64,000 bases of DNA from Dehalococcoidia bacterium (lineage in GTDB: Bacteria; Chloroflexota; Dehalococcoidia; DSTF01; JACRBR01). A model generated the notes under the pieces. The model made no database searches. It saw only the letters and a program-made list of their open reading frames with translations, and was not told the origin of the DNA. Shown here piece by piece: positions 59,371 to 64,000 of this stretch (the first letter of the stretch is position 1; each line of letters starts with the position of its first letter). The translations under genes were made by a program, and so were the position numbers. The DNA is taken from contig JBBDXD010000018.1 of the NCBI GenBank assembly GCA_040902535.1, positions 186,001-250,000 of the forward strand, in the 5' to 3' direction.

Positions 59371-59846
59371 GTCGCTAGTCTCTGGTCGCTGGTGGGAACA
59401 AAGACTCCAATCCCGTGAATCAATTGGCGCGAGTGGGGGTTTGCGAGCGCCAGTACGCAATCAAACGGTTCAGTTGCTTACCGATGATCGCGTACTCCTG
59501 ACCGGAACGCGCCTGCTCCTCCGGAGAGATATAACCAAGTTCGTGCGCTATCTGGAGGTGAACCTCCATTTCGTTGGCGGAACCCATGGCATTGGTCAGA
59601 TAGAAGGCGAACTCCTTGCCTGATCGCCGCTTCGCGTAGCCTTCCGCGATGTTGGCGGGTATCGACTTGTTGGCTCGCCGGATCTGGCTCGCCAGATCAA
59701 ATTTCTCGTAATCGGGAAACCGTAGTGCCAGCTCATGCATGGGCTTCAAAAGCGATCGCGTCCTCTGATACACCCCTAATCCCTCATACCCTTTGGCTTC
59801 TTGCATTTCACCACCAACGACCAGCAACCAGCGACCAGCGACCAAT
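59371..59846. mobile_element. IVP cassette 4, flanked by inverted GTCGCTG/GACCAGC heptad arrays
   Basis: On the left, GTCGCTA, GTCTCTG, GTCGCTG (59371-59391). On the right, five units including GACCAGC twice (59812-59846), the reverse complement pattern. This 476-bp cassette holds the only intact IVP gene. It lies between the ribosome site of paralogue 5 and the stop of paralogue 6 (59852). Confidence 0.72.
59420..59806 (-). CDS. Four-helix-bundle protein of the IVP/S23 (23S rRNA intervening sequence) family
   Basis: This 128-residue protein starts at ATG 59806 (MQEAKGYEGLGVYQRTRSLL); a longer frame through the heptad array is possible. It has the family core FPDYEKFDLASQIRRANKSI, then PANIAEGYAKRRSGKEFAFY and TNAMGSANEMEVHLQIAHEL. 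It is all-helical, and relatives form pentameric barrels. Homologues are encoded within intervening sequences of 23S rRNA and also occur as the Avd accessory protein of diversity-generating retroelements, where a related fold binds nucleic acid. No reverse transcriptase is nearby. It is the only uninterrupted copy in the window and could act in trans on the other cassettes (inference). Confidence 0.88.
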   Translation of the reverse strand: MQEAKGYEGLGVYQRTRSLLKPMHELALRFPDYEKFDLASQIRRANKSIPANIAEGYAKRRSGKEFAFYLTNAMGSANEMEVHLQIAHELGYISPEEQARSGQEYAIIGKQLNRLIAYWRSQTPTRAN

Positions 59847-59851
59847 CGGCG

Positions 59852-61069
59852 TTAGTCACGCGGCAATCCCAATCCCCTCGACGCGATGATGTTGCGCTGG
59901 ATCTCCGATGTCCCGCCGCCGACGACGCTCGTCGTCGCGTAGATGTACGTGCTCTCGATGCGGCCGTTCATCACCGCGTGCTCGCTGCCGCGCTTGAGCT
60001 GGCCGTACAGCCCGATCGCCTTCATGGCGGTCTGCGAGATGCGGACGTCCAACTCCGAAGAAAAGAGCTTGGCGATCGAAGACTCCTTGTTTGGCACCAG
60101 GCCGCGGTTCTGCATCGAGATCACCTGCGTGCAGAGCATCTGCTCGACTTCGGACTCGACGGCGCGATCGGCGATCTCGATCCGCAAGTGAGGGTTCTCG
60201 GAGATGAAGCCCTCGTCGCGGTGGTCCACGACGAACTTCGCGAGGTCGCGCACCATGTGCCCGTGCGACACGCTCGTGGCGATGCCCGAGCGTTCGAAAT
60301 CCAGCGTCGTCGTGCCGACGTACCAGCCGCGGTTCTCCTCGCCGATCAGGTTCTCCTGCGGCACCCGCACGTTATCGAAGAAGACTTCGTTGAAGTCGTG
60401 GTTGCCCGCCATGTTCACCAGCGGGCGAATATCGATACCGGGCGACTTCATGTCGAGGATGAAGTAGCTGATGCCCTTGTGCTTCGACGCCTCGGGGTTG
60501 GTGCGCGCGAGCAGGATCATGTACTGCGCGACGTGGGCGCCCGACGTCCAGATCTTCTGGCCGTTGACGACGTAGTCGTCGCCGTCCTTGACCGCCCGTG
60601 TCTGCACGGCTGCCAGGTCCGACCCGGCGCCCGGTTCGCTGAAGCCCTGGCACCAGACCACGTCGCCGCGCACGATGTCGGGCAGGTACTTCTGCTTCTG
60701 CTCTTCGTTGCCATAGAGAATGATCGTCGGGCCCGCCCAGCCGACGCCGATGCCGTAGTTGCCACCACTCGGCGCACCGGCCGTGGACATCTCCTGCTTG
60801 AAAATGAACTGCTCCATGATGGTCATGCCGGCGCCGCCATACTGCTTCGGCCATGCGGGCGCGATCCAGCCCTTCTTAGCGAGTTTCTTCGCCCAGGTCG
60901 TGTTGAGTTGGCGGTATTCGTCGGTGCTGAGGCGGTAATCATCCCAGCCGCCGCCGCCGAACATCGCGCTGAAGCCCCGCCTGCGGATGCCGGGCGGGCA
61001 CTCCTGCTGGATGAATGCGCGCACCTCCGTGCGGAAGGCGGCTTCTTGGGACGTGTCGTTAAAGTCCAT
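59852..61069 (-). CDS. Acyl-CoA dehydrogenase paralogue 6
   Basis: This 405-residue ACAD is first in the cluster. It opens MDFNDTSQEAAFRTEVRAFI, with a Gly/Asp-rich insertion (FSAMFGGGGWDDYRLSTDEY) near residue 40. Motifs are CQGFSEPGAGSDLAAVQTRA, VNGQKIWTSGAHVAQYMILL and GGGTSEIQRNIIASRGLGLP. It has no clear SD. An 18-bp palindrome lies 47-64 bp upstream (61116-61133), and the TetR gene precedes it on the same strand, so it is the promoter-proximal enzyme gene. Confidence 0.92.
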   Translation of the reverse strand: MDFNDTSQEAAFRTEVRAFIQQECPPGIRRRGFSAMFGGGGWDDYRLSTDEYRQLNTTWAKKLAKKGWIAPAWPKQYGGAGMTIMEQFIFKQEMSTAGAPSGGNYGIGVGWAGPTIILYGNEEQKQKYLPDIVRGDVVWCQGFSEPGAGSDLAAVQTRAVKDGDDYVVNGQKIWTSGAHVAQYMILLARTNPEASKHKGISYFILDMKSPGIDIRPLVNMAGNHDFNEVFFDNVRVPQENLIGEENRGWYVGTTTLDFERSGIATSVSHGHMVRDLAKFVVDHRDEGFISENPHLRIEIADRAVESEVEQMLCTQVISMQNRGLVPNKESSIAKLFSSELDVRISQTAMKAIGLYGQLKRGSEHAVMNGRIESTYIYATTSVVGGGTSEIQRNIIASRGLGLPRD

Positions 61070-61115
61070 GCGTTAACTCGTGCTGGCTAGCGCGCGCCGG
61101 GATATTCTCATGAAG

Positions 61116-61133
61116 GTTTACGTTAACGTCAAC
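61116..61133. promoter_or_regulatory. 18-bp palindromic operator before the acyl-CoA dehydrogenase cluster
   Basis: GTTTACGTTAACGTCAAC is symmetric apart from one base pair, with a perfect ACGTTAACGT core. It lies between the TetR stop and the first enzyme start. It recalls LiuR-type boxes of acyl-CoA catabolism in proteobacteria (from memory). Confidence 0.6.
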
Positions 61134-61153
61134 TGCGCAATGCATGTCAGCCC

Positions 61154-61834
61154 TCACATGCCGCCGAGCGAAGCGGCGACGCGCACAGGCTGCGCCTCCG
61201 CCGACGCGTACGGCTGAGGCGCGCCGGTCCGCGTCTTAACCGCGTCCAGGTAGACGCGCTGCCACATGTCGGCGCGGGCGCGGTCGACCTCGCCCTTAAA
61301 TCCCAGCAAGTGCATGAGGTCAAGCGTCATGCCGATGCCCAAGAACTGCCAGGCGATGATCCGCGAGTCGACCTCCGCGCGGACGGTGCCCCGCGCCTTC
61401 CCCTCCTCCAACGTATCTGCCACGAAGTCAACGAACGCCCCGAAATTGTCGTGGAGTGCATCGCGGATCTCAGGGTCGTCGGCTTCCGAGAGAGCGCGAA
61501 ACTGCAGCTTCATGTTCGCGGCATGGCTTTCGAGGTGGTCATAGTAGTAGACGCCGATGGCCCAGAGCGTCTCGATGGGGTCCTCGTAGTCGCACGCGAT
61601 CTCCTCCCAGATTTCCAGGAGGCGCGGGCCTGTGGCGCGGATCGTCGCGACGAAGAGGTCCTTCTTGCCGGAGAAGTGCCTGTAAAGCGCCGGCTCGGAG
61701 ATGCCGGCAGCCTTCGCGAGGTCGGCGGTGCCGACGCGGGCATAACTCTGGGCGGCGAAGACGCCGCGCGCGCTTTCGATGATCAGGCGGCGGCGCTTGG
61801 CGGCGGGCAGGCGACGAGCCCTCGGCTGAACCAT
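61154..61834 (-). CDS. TetR-family transcriptional regulator
   Basis: This is a 226-residue protein. The N-terminal HTH is at residues 15-62 (RRLIIESARGVFAAQSYARV, TADLAKAAGISEPALYRHFS). A helical ligand domain has aromatic clusters (AIGVYYYDHLESHAANMKLQ) that could hold an acyl-CoA. The order TetR then six acyl-CoA dehydrogenases on one strand suggests control of the cluster by an acyl-CoA. A 16-bp perfect palindrome lies just upstream, probably its own operator. The ATG is at 61834. Confidence 0.88.
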   Translation of the reverse strand: MVQPRARRLPAAKRRRLIIESARGVFAAQSYARVGTADLAKAAGISEPALYRHFSGKKDLFVATIRATGPRLLEIWEEIACDYEDPIETLWAIGVYYYDHLESHAANMKLQFRALSEADDPEIRDALHDNFGAFVDFVADTLEEGKARGTVRAEVDSRIIAWQFLGIGMTLDLMHLLGFKGEVDRARADMWQRVYLDAVKTRTGAPQPYASAEAQPVRVAASLGGM

Positions 61835-61846
61835 GCGGCCTCTTGT

Positions 61847-61862
61847 TAGTGAGCACTCACTA
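61847..61862. promoter_or_regulatory. Perfect 16-bp palindrome upstream of tetR
   Basis: TAGTGAGCACTCACTA lies 13 bp before the TetR start, a typical TetR autoregulatory site. A related but imperfect TAGTCAGTCAC follows at 61861. It differs from the 61116 palindrome, so two regulators may act here. Confidence 0.65.
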
Positions 61863-62023
61863 GTCAGTCACCACGATCCTAGGCGCCCCCGCTCCTTTGT
61901 GTCAACCCGTCTCGCGGGCGCCTATCGCGACTGTGATGCCCCCGCAATGGCGCATATCCAATGTGTGGCCGCCGCGAGACGCACCGCGGGCGATAGTGGA
62001 TGCCGGTACGAAGGGAGGAAGAC

Positions 62024-62503
62024 ATGACGGAATTTCGCACTCGCAGGGATCTGGACCCGGACGACGTCCCCGTCCGGCACGAAACCGCATCGGCAGATGA
62101 GTATGGTGCGGAGCACTACGACGATACCGGCGGCACGGTCAGGCGCTGGTGGGGCGTCGACGTGGCAGGCAAAGTGAACTCGGTGCTCTTTGCGATCCTC
62201 GTCGCGCTCGAGACGCTCCTGGCACTACGCTTCGCGCTGCTGGCGTTCGGCGCCAATCTCGCCAACGGATTCGTCGACTTCATCATGGACGTGTCGTGGC
62301 CGTTCGTGCGTCCGTTCGACGGCGCATTCGCCAACCGCACGTGGGATGAGGGCCTGATCGAGATCAACACGCTGTTGGCGATGGGCGTGTGGCTCATCGT
62401 GTTCGCTATCGCGATGATGTTGATCGCGGCGCTGCTGCCGCGCTGGCGCGAGGGATACAGCGAGCGGCCGGCCAGGCGCAGCAGGATCGAGCATCACCCT
62501 TAG
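62024..62503 (+). CDS. YggT-family membrane protein
   Basis: This 159-residue protein starts at ATG 62024 behind GGGAGGA. It has an acidic N-terminus (DPDDVPVRHETASADEYGAE), then YggT-like helices at about 55-85 (VNSVLFAILVALETLLALRF) and 110-145 (LIEINTLLAMGVWLIVFAIA). The amphipathic loop VDFIMDVSWPFVRPFDGAF between them is typical. YggT proteins are linked to membrane or division functions without a defined reaction. A heptad array and hairpin start directly after the stop. Confidence 0.8.
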   Translation: MTEFRTRRDLDPDDVPVRHETASADEYGAEHYDDTGGTVRRWWGVDVAGKVNSVLFAILVALETLLALRFALLAFGANLANGFVDFIMDVSWPFVRPFDGAFANRTWDEGLIEINTLLAMGVWLIVFAIAMMLIAALLPRWREGYSERPARRSRIEHHP

Positions 62504-62505
62504 TT

Positions 62506-62554
62506 GGAAGCGGGAAACGAGATGCGGGAAGCGGGATCAGTGTGATCCCGCTTC
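62506..62554 (+). terminator. Heptad array (GGAAGCG family) with terminator-like hairpin, copy A
   Basis: Four 7-mers (62506-62533) lead into a perfect 11-bp stem: GAAGCGGGATC at 62528-62538 with 62544-62554. It lies immediately after yggT. Copy B is 135 bp downstream. Confidence 0.75.
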
Positions 62555-62587
62555 TTGGCTCTAGACGGAGATGGCCGATGGTCGCCG

Positions 62588-62634
62588 TCAGATGCAGCGC
62601 TTGCCGTCTCCGTCGCTTGCGTTGGCCCACGACG
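62588..62634 (-). pseudogene. Duplicated C-terminal remnant of the GNAT gene
   Basis: The minus strand encodes SWANASDGDGKRCI and a stop, a diverged copy of the real GNAT tail SWANANDGNGKHRI that ends at 62742. The duplicated fragment sits between the two heptad/hairpin copies. Confidence 0.7.
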
Positions 62635-62640
62635 GCCGTT

Positions 62641-62688
62641 GGAAGCGGGAAACGAGATGAGGGAAGCGGGATCGCTCGATCCCGCTTC
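62641..62688. terminator. Heptad array with hairpin, copy B
   Basis: It has the same order of 7-mers as copy A (62641-62668) and the same 11-bp stem (62663-62673 with 62678-62688) around GCTC. It lies between the GNAT remnant and the true GNAT stop, and may terminate transcription in both directions. Confidence 0.75.
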
Positions 62689-62741
62689 TTCGTTGTCATG
62701 TTCGATGGCCAGGTGTAGGGACGAATGCGGTAGGCCGCGTG

Positions 62742-63305
62742 TCAGATACGGTGCTTGCCGTTTCCGTCGTTTGCATTGGCCCACGACGACAGGAATTCCA
62801 TGACGACGAAGACGTTCCCCCCGCGACGCGAGCGGCCGCACACCTGGAACCCGGCCTTCTCGAAGGCGCGCTGTGCGCGGACGTTCCAGTCGAGCGTTTT
62901 GAGATAGACGCGCCGAAAGCCCGTGACGCGCAGAATGTGCCGGACCAGCGCCCGCACGGCGTCGGTGCCGTAGCCGCGCCCCCAGAATTCGCGCTCGCCG
63001 ATCGTGATGCCGAGTTCCGCTTCTCGCCGCGTCGCATCGATGTTGTAGTACATGACGTTACCGATGTGGCGGCCGGAGGCATCTTCGAGGGCGAGGCTGC
63101 GCCGGTACGGGCTGGGATAGGTCAACTCATCGCGGTAGAGCGCCATGTAGTCTTCGAACGCAGCGGCGAACGGACGCGCGGCGTCGAAGCGGGCGAGTTC
63201 GTTGTCGGTGCGCCAGCGATAGTCGTCGCCTGCGTCGCTGATGCGCTTCTCGCGCAGGACGACGAGATCGCCGCGGGCGACTTCACCCTCGATCGTCGTT
63301 GTCAC
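62742..63305 (-). CDS. GNAT acetyltransferase (RimJ/RimL-like)
   Basis: This 187-residue protein opens GDLVVLREKRISDAGDDYRW and has GNVMYYNIDATRREAELGIT and IGEREFWGRGYGTDAVRALV (acetyl-CoA loop with GRGYG). It also has RVYLKTLDWNVRAQRAFEKA and GFQVCGRSRRGGNVFVVMEF. It likely acetylates a protein N-terminus or a small amine. The GTG at 63305 overlaps the NUDIX stop (GTGA). Its last 14 codons are duplicated downstream. Confidence 0.88.
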   Translation of the reverse strand: MTTTIEGEVARGDLVVLREKRISDAGDDYRWRTDNELARFDAARPFAAAFEDYMALYRDELTYPSPYRRSLALEDASGRHIGNVMYYNIDATRREAELGITIGEREFWGRGYGTDAVRALVRHILRVTGFRRVYLKTLDWNVRAQRAFEKAGFQVCGRSRRGGNVFVVMEFLSSWANANDGNGKHRI

Positions 63306-63760
63306 GCCGCCGGCTCCTGTTCGAATACGTCGCGCGCCCGTCTCACGACGGCGGCTTCGTTGCGGTGCGTCATGATGCGCAACGCCTCCTCAATCTGAAA
63401 CCACTTGACCCGATCATACTCTCGATCGTGGGCGTCAACACTCCCGGTTCCATCGGGTTTCATCAAGAAATGATGTACGGTCTTCTGAAAGCGGACTCGC
63501 TGCGCCTGTCGTGCGAACTCATATTCGATCGTCCCGAGTTCGGCGATGATCGACACGCCGAGGCCGGTCTCCTCGCGTACTTCCCGGATCGCGGTGTCAT
63601 GCAACGCTTCGCCATATTCGGGTGTGCCCTTGGGCAACGCCCAGAGCCCTTCGCGCGAGCGCCCGCAGAGGACGACCTCAGGCCCGTGCTCGGCGCGACG
63701 GATGACCACGCCACCCGCCGATATCGCCGGCTCTGCTCGAAGCTCTCGTTCAAGCGTCAC
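63302..63760 (-). CDS. NUDIX hydrolase
   Basis: This 152-residue protein has a Nudix box at about residues 44-66: GTPEYGEALHDTAIREVREE then TGL, matching GX5EX7REUXEEXGU. The N-terminus PAISAGGVVIRRAEHGPEVV and the later YDRVKWFQIEEALRIMTHRN resemble the diadenosine-polyphosphate hydrolase and MutT-like groups. It is coupled by overlaps to the GNAT gene downstream and the HEAT gene upstream (ATGA). The substrate is not determined. Confidence 0.9.
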   Translation of the reverse strand: MTLERELRAEPAISAGGVVIRRAEHGPEVVLCGRSREGLWALPKGTPEYGEALHDTAIREVREETGLGVSIIAELGTIEYEFARQAQRVRFQKTVHHFLMKPDGTGSVDAHDREYDRVKWFQIEEALRIMTHRNEAAVVRRARDVFEQEPAA

Positions 63761-64000
63761 TCGTCGTCATCCTCTTCCCTATCCTCGGCAACGCTGCGGT
63801 CGAGATACAGCTTGACGCCCAGTGGATCTTCGACGAAGTCCGCCTCACTCAGGGCATCCGTCACCGACTCGAGCACGCGTTCGTCGTTCGATTCCGACGC
63901 TACGGAAAGCAGGACGGAGCGCGCGGCAGGCCCGCCGACATGACCGAGCGCCGCGATCGCCGCTTCCTGCACCTCGGCGTCTTCATCCTGCGTGAGCGAC
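63757..64000 (-). CDS. HEAT-repeat protein, C-terminal part (runs off the window)
   Basis: An 81-residue fragment stays open to the window edge. It has HEAT-like helices (QEAAIAALGHVGGPAARSVL, then RVLESVTDALSEADFVEDPL) and an acidic tail (REEDDDE). HEAT proteins are scaffolds with varied roles. The stop overlaps the NUDIX start, so this is the upstream gene of a HEAT-NUDIX-GNAT operon. Confidence 0.7.
   Translation of the reverse strand, partial: SLTQDEDAEVQEAAIAALGHVGGPAARSVLLSVASESNDERVLESVTDALSEADFVEDPLGVKLYLDRSVAEDREEDDDE

Noticed and set aside
59420-59806. Diversity-generating retroelement based on the Avd-like IVP fold
   Set aside because: No reverse transcriptase, template repeat or variable repeat was found near any IVP gene.
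1-64000. tRNA, rRNA, CRISPR array or classical insertion sequence
   Set aside because: No cloverleaf with a GGTTCGAATCC-type arm, no rRNA signature, no 25-40 bp repeat-spacer pattern and no transposase was found on either strand by reading.

Overview
The window is high-GC bacterial DNA with tightly packed genes and many 4-nt ATGA/GTGA overlaps. Thr/Pro-rich lipoprotein linkers, many acyl-CoA dehydrogenase paralogues, a four-cysteine purF, a type II glutamine synthetase and a CysO/CysM-type cysteine pathway suggest Chloroflexota (Dehalococcoidia/SAR202-like) or a relative. This placement is inference; no rRNA, tRNA or CRISPR array was seen. Seven genes have a TANNNT-like box 6-7 nt before the ATG and no Shine-Dalgarno, which suggests leaderless transcripts are common here. 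Layout: 1-7.4 kb holds the fabF 5' end, an ECF sigma/anti-sigma pair, a secreted CAP-domain protein, a PQQ-type sugar dehydrogenase lipoprotein, a glycosyltransferase and a tandem GNAT. 7.6-12.8 kb is a purF-purM-purH purine cluster followed by a GalT-like HIT-fold gene. 13.4-19.1 kb (minus) is a tetrapyrrole operon: HTH regulator, small protein, precorrin-2 dehydrogenase, hemA, hemC, small protein and a cobA-hemD fusion. 19.3-24.1 kb encodes membrane proteins, including an 1103-residue zinc-ribbon polytopic protein. 24.2-28.2 kb is a sulfur/cysteine cluster: single-Cys Rrf2 (CymR-like), cysK, MoaD-MoeB fusion, cysO ending in GG-RS, and cysM. 28.2-32.4 kb is a duplicated pair of catalytically degenerate alpha/beta-hydrolase-LuxR regulators. 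Each is followed by a conserved leader and a secreted protein (a cupin, then a PHB-depolymerase-like esterase). 32.5-50.4 kb is housekeeping and mixed: desaturase, L28, yfcE, dapB, glnII, KefB-type antiporter, enoyl-CoA hydratase, csrA, trmO, DNA glycosylase, M23 peptidase, MFS, ROK kinase, glgA, nucleoside hydrolase. 50.4-51.6 kb has a BrnT/BrnA-like toxin-antitoxin pair beside nested palindromes. 51.7-61.8 kb (minus) is a TetR-headed cluster of six acyl-CoA dehydrogenases. 62-64 kb has YggT, GNAT, NUDIX and a HEAT-repeat protein. The most unusual feature is a set of four 0.38-0.48 kb cassettes wedged between the acyl-CoA dehydrogenase genes at 53.3, 56.2, 57.7 and 59.4 kb. Each carries one gene of the four-helix-bundle 23S-rRNA-intervening-sequence protein family (IVP/S23). 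Each is bounded by short arrays with a strict 7-bp period in inverted orientation. The 7-mer differs between cassettes but matches at the two ends of one cassette. Three of the four IVP genes are broken. Related 7-bp-period arrays without an IVP gene lie at gene borders across the window (6.5, 12.8, 35.7, 36.4, 42.6, 49.4, 50.4, 62.5 and 62.6 kb), sometimes crossing stop codons. I propose these are ends or footprints of a small mobile element. The repeat structure is read directly from the sequence; mobility is inference.
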